A stretch of DNA of 64,000 nucleotides, from assembly GCF_002366715.1 (NCBI RefSeq), contig NZ_DFBS01000026.1, positions 76,793 to 140,792 of the forward strand. Direction: 5' to 3'. This document shows positions 18,307 through 27,368 of the stretch, one piece after another; the first letter of the stretch is position 1; the number at the start of each line of letters is the position of its first letter. Origin of the DNA: Halomonas sp. UBA3074 (lineage in GTDB: Bacteria; Pseudomonadota; Gammaproteobacteria; Pseudomonadales; Halomonadaceae). The translations under genes and the position numbers were made by a program. The notes beneath the pieces were generated by a model that worked only from the letters and a program-made list of their open reading frames with translations, was not told the DNA's origin and ran no database searches.

Positions 18307-19221
18307 CTACACAGATGATCTTTCACTTCGCGTATTTTCTAGCTCCTCAATCATCCTTCTCGCTGCATTCGATAACGTTCGATTGGTATGCACCAAGTAT
18401 CCCAGTGGTCGATAAATTGGCGGGGTGTCTACCTTGAGTTCTATTAATTCACTGTCGATCATCTTTTCCGGTAGCAGGCTCCAGCCCAAACCAACGCTGC
18501 ACATCATCTTGAGTGTTTCTAAATAGTTGGTTGCCATGCTAACCGGGAGCTGTAAGCCTGCTTCCGCAAAGCGTTGCGCAATCAGCGAACCGGTAAAGGT
18601 TTTGGCGCCGGGCATGACGCAATTAAAGTCACATAGGGCGGCAAGCGATAGCATGTTTTGGCCCCTCTGTGCTTGGGTTTTGGCATGCGAGGCAAGTGGA
18701 TGGTCAGTCGCGCAGGTAAAGCAGAGCCGATCACGCCATAGCTCGACGACTTGCAGTTGTTCGTGAGGCTGCGGTGCTAGGGTTACTACCGCCATTTCCA
18801 ACGTGCCATCCAGCACCCCCTGGTAAGCTTGCTCAGAATCCAGAAAGTGCAGGTCGAGCTCGACTTCTGGGTGGCGCTGGGTGTACTGCTTTAAGAGCGG
18901 CGGTAAACGGTGCAGGCCAATGTGATGGCTGGTCGCCAGGGTTAATTTACCGCCGACTTGGCCCGAAAGATTCGCCAGGGCGCGGCGGCTATCTTCCACG
19001 GTCAACAGAATACGCCGCGCTTGTGGCAATAGCACATTACCGGCTTCGGTTAGCGCGATGCGCCGACCAATGCGGTCAAACAGCCGGGTGCCCACCTGTG
19101 ATTCCAGAGTAGCAATGCGCTTGCTGATGGCCGGCTGGGTAAGGTGAAGCTGTTCCGCGGCACGTGAGAAGCTTTGGGTATCGGCCACGGCCATAAATGC
19201 TTGGAGGCTTTGAGTATCCAT
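18307..19221 (-). CDS. LysR-family transcriptional regulator, divergent from leuCDB
   Basis: 304 residues. The N-terminal winged helix-turn-helix is typical of the family (LQAFMAVADTQSFSRAAEQ, LTQPAISKRIATLE), followed by a periplasmic-binding-protein-like effector domain. It is transcribed divergently from leuC across a 157-base gap that contains a T-N11-A type palindrome. The arrangement suggests it controls leuCDB and itself, perhaps in response to a leucine-pathway intermediate (inference from position). Confidence 0.9.
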   Translation of the reverse strand: MDTQSLQAFMAVADTQSFSRAAEQLHLTQPAISKRIATLESQVGTRLFDRIGRRIALTEAGNVLLPQARRILLTVEDSRRALANLSGQVGGKLTLATSHHIGLHRLPPLLKQYTQRHPEVELDLHFLDSEQAYQGVLDGTLEMAVVTLAPQPHEQLQVVELWRDRLCFTCATDHPLASHAKTQAQRGQNMLSLAALCDFNCVMPGAKTFTGSLIAQRFAEAGLQLPVSMATNYLETLKMMCSVGLGWSLLPEKMIDSELIELKVDTPPIYRPLGYLVHTNRTLSNAARRMIEELENTRSERSSV

Positions 19222-19240
19222 TGAAGCTCTCTGATTAGGT

Positions 19241-19255
19241 ATTCCAATATGGAAT
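19241..19255. promoter_or_regulatory. Candidate LysR-type operator upstream of leuC
   Basis: ATTCC and GGAAT are perfect arms around AATAT, giving a T-N11-A type box as used by LysR regulators. It lies 19 bases before the regulator start and 124 bases before leuC, between the divergent genes. Confidence 0.5.
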
Positions 19256-19378
19256 CTAAACTATGAATAACATGAATTGCTTTTATGCGCGAGTCGCGTG
19301 ACACTCTTGCTATCGCCATATAAGCAGCACACAGAGGCTGCCATACCGAACTAGCAGGGCACTGCCCGGGAGAGCCAC

Positions 19379-20830
19379 ATGTCAGGTCAAACTCTTTACG
19401 ACAAGCTGTGGAATCAGCACTTGGTCAAGCAGCGTGATGACGGCACCGCGCTGATCTACATCGACCGCCAACTGCTTCACGAAGTGACTTCGCCTCAAGC
19501 GTTTGAAGGCCTGCGTTTAGCTAACCGCAAGCCGTGGCGCTTGGATGCCAACTTGGCCACGCCCGATCATAACGTGCCGACGACCATCAAAGAGCGCGCC
19601 GAGGGCAACAGCGGTATTAAAGATCCGGTATCGCTGATTCAGGTACAGACCCTGGACGATAACTGCCTTGAGTACGGCATTGAAGAGTTCAAAATCAACG
19701 ACCCGCGCCAGGGTATTGTGCACGTGGTGGGCCCCGAGCAGGGCGCCACGCTGCCGGGGATGACCGTGGTGTGCGGCGACTCCCATACCGCCACACACGG
19801 TGCCTTTGGCGCGTTGGCCCACGGTATCGGCACGTCTGAAGTCGAGCACGTGATGGCGACCCAGTGCCTGCTGGCGCAAAAAATGAAGAATATGCAGGTG
19901 CGTGTAGAAGGCGAACTGGGCCTGGGCGTCACCGCTAAAGATGTAGTACTGGCGATTATCGGCAAGATCGGTACCGCAGGCGGTACCGGCTACGCCATTG
20001 AGTTTGCCGGCAGCGCGATTGCCTCGCTCTCGATGGAAGGGCGCATGACCGTGTGCAACATGGCCATTGAAGCGGGCGCGCGGGTGGGTTTGATCGCCGT
20101 CGACGATACCACCATTGATTACCTTGGCAAGCGCCCCTTTGCGCCGACCGCAGAGCAGTGGGAAGCCGCCGTGGCAGATTGGCGCAACCTGGTCTCTGAC
20201 GCCGATGCCGCGTTCGATAAAGTCGTCACGCTCAAAGCCGAAGAGATCGAGCCGCAGGTAAGTTGGGGCACCAGCCCAGAAATGGTCACCGGTATTTCAG
20301 GCCAAGTGCCTGACCCGCTCGCCGCGCTGGATGAAACCGTGCAGCGTAGTCATACCCGCGCACTGGAATACATGGGGTTGCAGGCCAATCAAAAAATCAC
20401 CGATATCAAGTTAGATAAAATCTTTATCGGTTCCTGCACCAACTCGCGTATCGAAGATTTACGTGAAGCGGCTAAAGTCGCCAAAGGCAACAAAGTCGCT
20501 GACTCTATCAAGCTTGCCATGGTGGTGCCGGGTTCTGGCTTGGTGAAGCGTCAGGCGGAAGCGGAAGGCTTGGATAAAATCTTTATTGAAGCGGGTTTTG
20601 AGTGGCGTGAGCCGGGCTGTTCCATGTGTTTGGCCATGAACGCGGATAAACTGGGCGCTGGCGAACACTGCGCCTCTACCTCTAACCGCAACTTTGAAGG
20701 GCGCCAGGGTTACGGCGGCCGCACACATTTGGTTAGCCCAGCGATGGCTGCTGCCGCTGCTATCGCCGGTCACTTTGTCGATGTTCGCAGTTTGCCCGCT
20801 AACGACGCCACGCACGCTCAGGAGGCCTAA
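19379..20830 (+). CDS. leuC: 3-isopropylmalate dehydratase large subunit
   Basis: Large subunit of isopropylmalate isomerase, the second leucine-specific step, converting 2- to 3-isopropylmalate. 483 residues. Aconitase-type features include VCGDSHTATHGAFG and the three 4Fe-4S ligands: one in FIGSCTNSR and two in GCSMCLAMN. It begins the leuCDB operon, with leuD three bases after its stop. Its C-terminus (ANDATHAQEA) extends slightly past the usual end. Confidence 0.98.
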   Translation: MSGQTLYDKLWNQHLVKQRDDGTALIYIDRQLLHEVTSPQAFEGLRLANRKPWRLDANLATPDHNVPTTIKERAEGNSGIKDPVSLIQVQTLDDNCLEYGIEEFKINDPRQGIVHVVGPEQGATLPGMTVVCGDSHTATHGAFGALAHGIGTSEVEHVMATQCLLAQKMKNMQVRVEGELGLGVTAKDVVLAIIGKIGTAGGTGYAIEFAGSAIASLSMEGRMTVCNMAIEAGARVGLIAVDDTTIDYLGKRPFAPTAEQWEAAVADWRNLVSDADAAFDKVVTLKAEEIEPQVSWGTSPEMVTGISGQVPDPLAALDETVQRSHTRALEYMGLQANQKITDIKLDKIFIGSCTNSRIEDLREAAKVAKGNKVADSIKLAMVVPGSGLVKRQAEAEGLDKIFIEAGFEWREPGCSMCLAMNADKLGAGEHCASTSNRNFEGRQGYGGRTHLVSPAMAAAAAIAGHFVDVRSLPANDATHAQEA

Positions 20831-20833
20831 GCC

Positions 20834-21481
20834 ATGAAAAAATTTACCCGTCTTGAAGGCGTGGTAGCGCCCCTTGACCGCGCCAACGTCGATACCGATT
20901 TGATTATCCCGAAGCAGTTTTTGAAGTCGATCAAGCGTACCGGCTTCGGCGTTAACCTGTTTGACGAACTGCGCTACTTGGATGAAGGTCAGCCGGGGCA
21001 AGACTGCTCACAGCGTCCGCTGAATCCAGATTTCGTTTTGAATCAACCACGCTTCAAAGGCGCTGAAGTGCTGCTGGCTCGGCGCAACTTTGGCTGCGGC
21101 AGCTCGCGTGAGCACGCGCCTTGGGCGCTGGAAGATTTCGGTTTCAAAGTAGTGATTGCGCCTAGCTTTGCCGATATTTTCTACAACAACTCGTTCAAGA
21201 ACGGCATTCTGCTGATTACCTTCCCTGAAGATGTGGTCGAACGCCTGTTTGACGAGGTGAACGCCAAAGAAGGCTACCAGCTAGATGTGGACTTGGAGCA
21301 TCAGCGGGTCATTACCCCCAGCGGCGAAATTTTAGAGTTTGAGGTGGATGAGTTCCGCAAGCACTGCCTGCTGGAAGGGCTGGACGATATTGGCCTGACG
21401 CTAAAGGACGAAGACGCCATTCGTGCCTTTGAGCAGAAGCATAAAGCCGCGCGCCCCTGGCTTTTCCGCCAATCCGCTTAA
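20834..21481 (+). CDS. leuD: 3-isopropylmalate dehydratase small subunit
   Basis: Small (swivel-domain) subunit pairing with LeuC. 215 residues. Recognisable by LDRANVDTDLIIPKQFLK near the start and the substrate-binding loop FGCGSSREHAPWAL. AGGAGG overlaps the end of leuC, so the two are translationally linked to keep equal amounts. Confidence 0.98.
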   Translation: MKKFTRLEGVVAPLDRANVDTDLIIPKQFLKSIKRTGFGVNLFDELRYLDEGQPGQDCSQRPLNPDFVLNQPRFKGAEVLLARRNFGCGSSREHAPWALEDFGFKVVIAPSFADIFYNNSFKNGILLITFPEDVVERLFDEVNAKEGYQLDVDLEHQRVITPSGEILEFEVDEFRKHCLLEGLDDIGLTLKDEDAIRAFEQKHKAARPWLFRQSA

Positions 21482-21516
21482 GCCCGTCTCCAATAATTAA
21501 ATGCTAAGGATTTTGC

Positions 21517-22596
21517 ATGACACATAAGGTTTTGTTATTGCCGGGTGATGGTATTGGCCCCGAGATTGCCGCCCAGGCGGCACGCTTGTTGAAGGCGTGC
21601 CAAGAAGCGGGCTTGGATATTGAGGTAGAAGAGGCCTTGGTGGGCGGCTCTGCCTATGATGTCTATGGCGAGCCTCTTCCCGCAGAAACGCTGGAAAAAG
21701 CCAAAGCGGCCAGCGCTATTTTGCTGGGCGCGGTGGGCGGCCCCAAGTGGGACAAAATAGAAGACCTCTCCAAGCGTCCTGAAAAGGGGCTGCTCGGCCT
21801 GCGTAAAAACCTGGGGTTGTTCGGTAATTTGCGACCGGCGATGCTTTATCCGCAGTTGGCCAGCGCCTCCAGTCTAAAGCCTGAACTGGTTGCCGGGCTG
21901 GATATTATGATCGTTCGCGAGCTCACCGGTGGCATCTACTTCGGCCAGCCCCGTGGTATCGAAGAGCGCAACGGCGAGCGGGTTGGGTTTAACACCTATA
22001 TCTATTCGGAAAGCGAAATTGAGCGCATTGGCCGCGTGGCGTTTGAAATGGCCCAAAAGCGCGGTAAAAAACTCTGCTCGGTTGATAAAGCTAACGTGCT
22101 GGAAGTCACCATCTTGTGGCGTGAAGTGATGGAGCGTTTGGCGCCAGAGTACCCTGACGTCGAGCTCTCCCACATGTACGTCGATAACGCCGCGATGCAG
22201 TTAGTGCGCGCACCCAAGCAGTTTGATGTGGTGGTCACCGGCAATATGTTCGGCGATATTCTCTCTGACGCCGCCGCTATGCTGACTGGCTCCATCGGTA
22301 TGTTGCCTTCCGCGTCGCTAAACGAAAGCGGGCAGGGCATGTACGAGCCTTGCCACGGCAGCGCGCCGGATATCGCTGGTCAGAACGTAGCGAATCCTCT
22401 AGCCATGATGCTCTCTGTGGCCATGATGTTGCGCTACTCGCTGAATGAAAATGCCCTGGCGGAGCGTATTGAAGCGGCCGTCGGGAGTGTATTGGATGAC
22501 GGCCTGCGCACGGCGGATATCGCGTCAGAAGGTATGCAAACCATTGGCACAGACGCTATGGGTGATGCGGTGTTGGCGGCGTTTGCGAAGCAGTAA
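21517..22596 (+). CDS. leuB: 3-isopropylmalate dehydrogenase
   Basis: Oxidatively decarboxylates 3-isopropylmalate to 2-ketoisocaproate using NAD+, the third leucine-specific step. 359 residues. It begins LLLPGDGIGPEI, carries the family motif VRELTGGIYFGQPRG, and has the C-terminal NAD-binding loop YEPCHGSAPDIAGQ. Third gene of leuCDB; leuA is not adjacent in the window. It is followed by a large structured repeat and not by asd directly. Confidence 0.98.
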   Translation: MTHKVLLLPGDGIGPEIAAQAARLLKACQEAGLDIEVEEALVGGSAYDVYGEPLPAETLEKAKAASAILLGAVGGPKWDKIEDLSKRPEKGLLGLRKNLGLFGNLRPAMLYPQLASASSLKPELVAGLDIMIVRELTGGIYFGQPRGIEERNGERVGFNTYIYSESEIERIGRVAFEMAQKRGKKLCSVDKANVLEVTILWREVMERLAPEYPDVELSHMYVDNAAMQLVRAPKQFDVVVTGNMFGDILSDAAAMLTGSIGMLPSASLNESGQGMYEPCHGSAPDIAGQNVANPLAMMLSVAMMLRYSLNENALAERIEAAVGSVLDDGLRTADIASEGMQTIGTDAMGDAVLAAFAKQ

Positions 22597-22617
22597 AGTA
22601 TTGGCAATGCGACTGCG

Positions 22618-22784
22618 TTAAGGGCGCCTGGGGCAGGCCGTAGAGGGGGGCATTTGCCATGGCCGGAATATGTTCCATACCATTCCGGCATTTCCGCCAT
22701 CCATGGCGGTCAGATGGCAAATGTAGCGCCCAGGGATGGGTTCACAGCGCCCCCTCCTAGGCCTGTCGCAGGGGTAGCCCTTAA
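22618..22784. repeat. Multi-hairpin intergenic repeat between leuB and asd
   Basis: A nested inverted structure. The outer arms TTAAGGGC (22618-22625) and GCCCTTAA (22777-22784) continue inward with an imperfect CCTGGGGCAGGCC pairing. Inside, CATTTGCCAT pairs with ATGGCAAATG, enclosing two hairpins: GCCGGAAT/ATTCCGGC and CCGCCAT/ATGGCGG with a CC loop. The segment at 22725-22748 is nearly identical (23 of 24 bases, opposite strand) to 38585-38608 near betA. It looks like a mobile-type or transcript-end palindromic repeat. It may also terminate leuCDB. Confidence 0.75.
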
Positions 22785-22822
22785 CCTATCTCCTGGTTTC
22801 AAAATCAGCGTAAAGAAGTGTG

Positions 22823-22828
22823 TATAAT
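22823..22828 (+). promoter_or_regulatory. Candidate -10 box of asd promoter
   Basis: A perfect TATAAT 33 bases before the asd start, after the structured repeat. No good -35 hexamer lies at the right distance, so an activator or extended -10 use is possible. An AGGAGG ribosome-binding site follows at a suitable distance from the ATG. Confidence 0.5.
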
Positions 22829-22860
22829 AGTGTGACTCATTCTTTGCAGGAGGACTTCAT

Positions 22861-23973
22861 ATGTTGAAAGTCGGTTTCGTGGGATGGCGCGGTATGGTGG
22901 GCTCTGTACTCATGCAGCGCATGCTGGAAGATGGTGATTTTAACGGTATTGAGCCGGTCTTCTTCACCACTTCCCAGGTTGGCCAGCCCGGCCCCGATAT
23001 CGGTGTAGACGTACCTCCGCTGAAAGATGCCTTTGATATCGAAGCGCTCAAGGCGTTGGATGTCATCGTGACCTGCCAGGGCGGTGACTACACCAAGCCG
23101 GTCTATAAAGATCTACGTAACGCAGGCTGGAAAGGCTACTGGATTGATGCCGCCAGCACCCTGCGTATGGAAGATGAAGCGACCATCGTGCTGGATCCGG
23201 TTAACCGCAAGGTGATCGACGACCAGCTAGCCAAGGGCGCGAAAACGTTTGTTGGCGGCAACTGCACCGTGAGCTTGATGCTCATGGGCCTTGGCGGCCT
23301 GTTTGAAGCCGATATGATCGAGTGGATGACCTCCATGACCTATCAGGCGGCTTCAGGCTCTGGCGCAAAACACATGCGTGAACTGCTCAATCAAATGGGC
23401 CAGTTACACGATAGCGTTGGCGAAGAGCTGAAAGATACCTCCAGCGCGATTCTGGATATCGATCGCAAGGTAACGGCTGCCATGCGCGGCGGTGAATTTC
23501 CCATCGATAACTTCGCCGCACCGCTGGCAGGCAGTTTGCTTCCTTGGATCGATACCAAGTTGGACAATGGCCAAAGCCGTGAAGAGTGGAAGGGGAGTGT
23601 TGAGACCAACAAGATTCTCGGCCTCGACAACAATCCGATCCCTATCGACGGGCTGTGTGTCCGTATCGGCGCCATGCGCTCTCACAGCCAAGCGTTCACC
23701 ATCAAGCTCAAGCACGATGTGCCGCTGGATGAGATCGAAGATCGCATCGCCAAGCACAACGAGTGGGTCAAGCTGGTGCCGAACGATAAGGATGCCACGA
23801 TTGCTGGCCTGACCCCCGCGGTGGCGACCGGCACGCTGCAAGTGCCGATCGGCCGTCTGCGTAAAATGCAAATGGGGGGTGAATACCTCTCTGCGTTTAG
23901 CGTAGGTGACCAGCTGTTATGGGGTGCTGCTGAGCCGTTGAAGCGGATGCTGAAAATTCTCCGCGAGCAGTAA
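22861..23973 (+). CDS. asd: Aspartate-semialdehyde dehydrogenase
   Basis: NADPH-dependent enzyme reducing aspartyl phosphate to aspartate semialdehyde, the branch point for lysine/diaminopimelate, threonine and methionine. 370 residues, the gram-negative type. It starts VGFVGWRGMVGSVLMQRM (nucleotide-binding) and has the active-site Cys in GGNCTVSLMLMGL. Its own promoter and a strong terminator make it a single-gene unit. Confidence 0.98.
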   Translation: MLKVGFVGWRGMVGSVLMQRMLEDGDFNGIEPVFFTTSQVGQPGPDIGVDVPPLKDAFDIEALKALDVIVTCQGGDYTKPVYKDLRNAGWKGYWIDAASTLRMEDEATIVLDPVNRKVIDDQLAKGAKTFVGGNCTVSLMLMGLGGLFEADMIEWMTSMTYQAASGSGAKHMRELLNQMGQLHDSVGEELKDTSSAILDIDRKVTAAMRGGEFPIDNFAAPLAGSLLPWIDTKLDNGQSREEWKGSVETNKILGLDNNPIPIDGLCVRIGAMRSHSQAFTIKLKHDVPLDEIEDRIAKHNEWVKLVPNDKDATIAGLTPAVATGTLQVPIGRLRKMQMGGEYLSAFSVGDQLLWGAAEPLKRMLKILREQ

Positions 23974-24001
23974 TGGTTCTGGGTAGTGCGCTCGTCGAAA
24001 A

Positions 24002-24033
24002 CGGGAAGCTGTTCGCAGCTTCCCGTTTTTTTT
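24002..24033 (+). terminator. Rho-independent terminator after asd
   Basis: CGGGAAGCTG pairs perfectly with CAGCTTCCCG around TTCG, followed by eight T. A textbook strong terminator, 28 bases after the asd stop. Confidence 0.95.
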
Positions 24034-24114
24034 CGCGGTTATTATTCATCAAGGTGGGAAAAACGGCTTTATTTCGTTAAGTTATGATAAAAAAGACGTA
24101 ATACAATAAGCTTG

Positions 24115-24185
24115 CGACCATAGTACTTGAGATCATAGTACTTGAGATCAGAGTACTTGCGATCACAGTACTTGTGACGATAGTA
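24115..24185. repeat. 15-bp tandem repeat upstream of fimV
   Basis: Four complete 15-base units and a partial fifth, at 24115, 24130, 24145, 24160 and 24175. The consensus is AGATCATAGTACTTG with variation at the first and seventh positions. Each complete unit contains the palindrome AGTACT. The array ends 30 bases before the fimV start, so it covers the region expected to hold its promoter or leader. It could be a set of regulator sites or a slippage-prone array. It is not a CRISPR: there are no spacers. Confidence 0.8.
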
Positions 24186-24215
24186 AAAAAGTAAGTAGGC
24201 GATCAGGGAACATTC

Positions 24216-26420
24216 ATGAAAAAGACACTGACATGGATTACATGGCTCTCGTTGAGTGCAGTGAGTCCTTTTGCGCTAGCCGTTGGGCTAGGGCAGGCGA
24301 GTGTCGGCTCGTATCTGAATGCGCCTCTAAACGCCTCGATACCGCTGCTAGAAAGCAGCGGCTATGCCCTTGACCAACTCCGCGTAAGCGTTGCCGAACC
24401 GGCAGATTTCGCTGCCGCAGGGCTTGAGTGGACACCACTTGCCGCAAGTGTGCGTACCCAGGTGATTGAGCAGCAGGGGCAACGTCAGGTGCGCTTGAGT
24501 TCTGACCAACCGATGCAGGAGCCTTGGCTGGATCTGCTGCTTGCGGTTGAGTCCCCAGACGGGCAACAGCTTCGCGATGTAACTTTGTTGTTTGATCCCC
24601 CTGGCTATTCCCAGCAGAGCCAAGCGCAAAGTGCGAGCTATGCTGCTTCGACTGCCCCTTTAGAGGCCAGCCCCGTGCCGCCAGCCTCAGCAAGCGCGCG
24701 TGAGCAGGACCGTGAGACCAGCAGTGCCAACAGTCTTAGCAACACTCGTAACAACAGCCGCAACACTAACAGCGGCGCTTACGTGGGCAGTGGCGATACA
24801 TTATGGAGCGTTGCCGAGCGCACTAAGCCTGATGAAGTGAGCGTACAGCAGATGATGATGGCGCTGCTGGAAGCGAATCCTGACGTCTTTCCATCCGGTA
24901 ATATCAATGACATGCGTGCAGGGCAAACGTTGCGCGTGCCCGATCGTGAACGTGTGATGGCGCGTTCGCACAGCGATGCCGATGCGGCGATTCAAGCGAT
25001 GAATGAAGCCTGGCGCGCCCGCCGTAATGGCACGCCTCAGGCAGTGCCCCTACCTGACGTTGCAACTGATGTCGTTTCGGATACCGCGATCGCCGCTAGT
25101 AATGCCCTTGAAGAGCCAGTCCCCGAGGAAAACGCCGCGCCAGAGCCAGACACTGCGCTTGCAGCGGGCGGCGCTGAGCTCAGTGAGCCAGCAGCGGACG
25201 AGCCAGTAACAGACGATCAAGCTGCGCTTGCGTCGGCGGCGGCCGATGAACCTGAGGCGCTAACGCGGGCAGAATTAACCGAACAGTTGCGCCTAAGCCA
25301 AGCGATGCTTCAGCAAGTACTGGATGAGCGCGAATTAATGCGCGCTGAGCTTAATGCGTTACGTGTGGAAGTTGTCTCGCTGAATCAAGCCCTAAGTGAC
25401 GCGTTGGCTGCGCAAGCGCAGTCGCCAGAAACCGAGCCACAGCCACTGGCTGCCAGCATGGAGGAAAACCCAAGCGTCGCGGCGTTCGTTGAACGCTACC
25501 AATGGCCGCTGGCGCTAGTAACCATTGCGCTGCTTCTGGCGCTTTTGGTGTGGTTGCGTAAGCGGCGCGAGAATAACTGGGAAGATGTCCCCCCGCTTGC
25601 CGACCCCGCCGTAAAGCCCACGGTTCCCCCGCGCGCCGCCGCCACTGCCGCTCCTAAGGCAGCCTCTGTTTCTGACGCCGCGCCTGCGCCTGAGGCAACG
25701 CCCATGCCTGAGGCTATGCCATTTACCGCTACGTACCCGATTCATGCCAATGAAGAGGATATCAGCGCCCCGGTTAGCGAAAGCGAGCCGCCAACATCAA
25801 GTGGCGCATCCTCCGACATTGCTTATCCCAACACGGTATCAACGCCGGATACTGATCAGTGGCTTCTCGATGAGCATGAACAGACGATTGAGCGAGAGGA
25901 CGCGCCTAGCTATGAAACTAGCTATGAAAAAAGCCAAGCCGCCGGGTTGGCTGAACAAGGGCGTCAGCGCCGTCTAGGCTTGCATGTGGCGCCGAGTAGC
26001 GACGCCGAGCAGGTGTCGCTAGCGCCGCCCTCAAGCCCAGAACCCATGCGTGAAATGTTGGCTTCGCTCAGTGCTGACACTTCTGATGCAACGGTGAGCG
26101 AGCCGACAGCGGCGAATAACGCGACGCAACATGATGCTATACAACCCGCTATGCAATCATCAGTGCACGTCCCGACGCCCACTGAGGCCGAACATCGCTT
26201 CATCGATTATCACCCGCCCACTTTAACCAAACCAGTGAGCAGCCATACTGGCATGCGCCATGAAACGCCACAGCAGCCTACCGTTGATTTCGCCACTGAA
26301 AGCCCTTCCGCCCCTGCCAAGAAAAGTCGACGACTGCCGGAAGATGACTGGGAAATTGAAGAGGTAGCATTCAAGCCGCGAGGCCTGGATAATAGCGAAC
26401 CTTCAAAATCTTCAAAATGA
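24216..26420 (+). CDS. fimV: FimV-like polar hub protein with LysM domain
   Basis: 734 residues. It has a Sec signal peptide, then the FimV N-terminal domain (GQASVGSYLNAPLNASIPLL), a LysM peptidoglycan-binding domain at about residues 185-245 (GDTLWSVAERTKPDEV to MRAGQTLRVP), an acidic Ala/Glu/Pro-rich linker with a coiled coil (LSQAMLQQVLDEREL), one membrane helix (WPLALVTIALLLALLVWL) and a low-complexity cytoplasmic tail. FimV organises cell-pole functions such as type IV pili and chemoreceptors in relatives. The C-terminal TPR part found in Pseudomonas FimV is not evident. Its place between asd and truA is conserved in pseudomonads. Confidence 0.88.
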   Translation: MKKTLTWITWLSLSAVSPFALAVGLGQASVGSYLNAPLNASIPLLESSGYALDQLRVSVAEPADFAAAGLEWTPLAASVRTQVIEQQGQRQVRLSSDQPMQEPWLDLLLAVESPDGQQLRDVTLLFDPPGYSQQSQAQSASYAASTAPLEASPVPPASASAREQDRETSSANSLSNTRNNSRNTNSGAYVGSGDTLWSVAERTKPDEVSVQQMMMALLEANPDVFPSGNINDMRAGQTLRVPDRERVMARSHSDADAAIQAMNEAWRARRNGTPQAVPLPDVATDVVSDTAIAASNALEEPVPEENAAPEPDTALAAGGAELSEPAADEPVTDDQAALASAAADEPEALTRAELTEQLRLSQAMLQQVLDERELMRAELNALRVEVVSLNQALSDALAAQAQSPETEPQPLAASMEENPSVAAFVERYQWPLALVTIALLLALLVWLRKRRENNWEDVPPLADPAVKPTVPPRAAATAAPKAASVSDAAPAPEATPMPEAMPFTATYPIHANEEDISAPVSESEPPTSSGASSDIAYPNTVSTPDTDQWLLDEHEQTIEREDAPSYETSYEKSQAAGLAEQGRQRRLGLHVAPSSDAEQVSLAPPSSPEPMREMLASLSADTSDATVSEPTAANNATQHDAIQPAMQSSVHVPTPTEAEHRFIDYHPPTLTKPVSSHTGMRHETPQQPTVDFATESPSAPAKKSRRLPEDDWEIEEVAFKPRGLDNSEPSKSSK

Positions 26421-26429
26421 TGTGGCTTG

Positions 26430-27368
26430 ATGACGCTGTTTTATCACTTCGATGAGAAAATTCCGCTAACGGGTCGTTTGGCAATGGGCGTCGAGTACGA
26501 CGGCACCCATTACTGCGGCTTCCAGCGCCTTAAGCACGCCGCATCGGTTCAGGCATCGTTAGAGGCTGCCCTGGCCAAGGTGGCCAACGAGCCCATTCGC
26601 GTGCATGCCAGTGGCCGTACCGATTCTGGCGTGCATGCCACCCGGCAAATCGTCCATTTTGATCCGCCCGTCGGGCGCTCTGAAAAAGCCTGGATATTTG
26701 GGGTCAATACGAATTTGCCCCGGGATGTGGCCGTGCGCTGGGTCAAGCCAGTGGGCGAGGACTTTCACTCTCGCCTGTGTGCCCTTGGCCGTCGCTACCG
26801 CTACGTGCTGCTGAATCAGCTTAGTCGCCCAGTGCTAGAGCGCGCCAATGTGACCTGGTGTCGTGACCCACTCGATGCCGATGCCATGCACCGCGCGGCC
26901 CAGGCACTGGTAGGGGAGCACGACTTTTCCAGCTTTCGTGCCGCTGGCTGCCAGTCCAAAACGCCCTGGCGGCATTTGCACTTTGTCGATGTGAAGCGCT
27001 ACGGCCAACTGGTCATGATCGACATCCAAGGCAACGCCTTTTTACACCACATGATCCGAAATATTGCCGGTGCACTGGTGAGTGTTGGGCGCGGTAGCCA
27101 AAATGAAGCGTATATAGGTGAACTTTTAGCGCTTAAGAACCGTCGCAAAGGGGATGTGACGGCACCGGCTTGTGGTCTTCACTTCGTTGATTCGGTTTAC
27201 GACGAGCGTTTTGAGCTGCCGAAAGAGCCATTAGGGCCGCAATTGCTCGCGTTTACCGGCGAGTGGACAGGTGAGCGTGAGATCCCGGATACGCCACGGG
27301 TTGCCTATCGTCGAAACCGGTCCCTCAGCAATTCGGCGAGTAGACCTGAACAGGAGGCGTCTTCATGA
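26430..27368 (+). CDS. truA: tRNA pseudouridine(38-40) synthase
   Basis: Converts uridines 38-40 in the anticodon stem-loop of tRNAs to pseudouridine. 312 residues. The catalytic Asp lies in ASGRTDSGVHA, and the family motifs GVEYDGTHYCGFQ and FLHHMIRNIAGALV are present. I chose the ATG at 26430; a TTG one codon earlier is also in frame. It lies a few bases after fimV and overlaps trpF by four bases (ATGA). This fimV-truA-trpF order is common in gammaproteobacteria. Confidence 0.96.
   Translation: MTLFYHFDEKIPLTGRLAMGVEYDGTHYCGFQRLKHAASVQASLEAALAKVANEPIRVHASGRTDSGVHATRQIVHFDPPVGRSEKAWIFGVNTNLPRDVAVRWVKPVGEDFHSRLCALGRRYRYVLLNQLSRPVLERANVTWCRDPLDADAMHRAAQALVGEHDFSSFRAAGCQSKTPWRHLHFVDVKRYGQLVMIDIQGNAFLHHMIRNIAGALVSVGRGSQNEAYIGELLALKNRRKGDVTAPACGLHFVDSVYDERFELPKEPLGPQLLAFTGEWTGEREIPDTPRVAYRRNRSLSNSASRPEQEASS

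Noticed and set aside
24115..24185. Possible CRISPR array
   Set aside because: The 15-base units are directly adjacent with no spacers and no cas genes are in the window.
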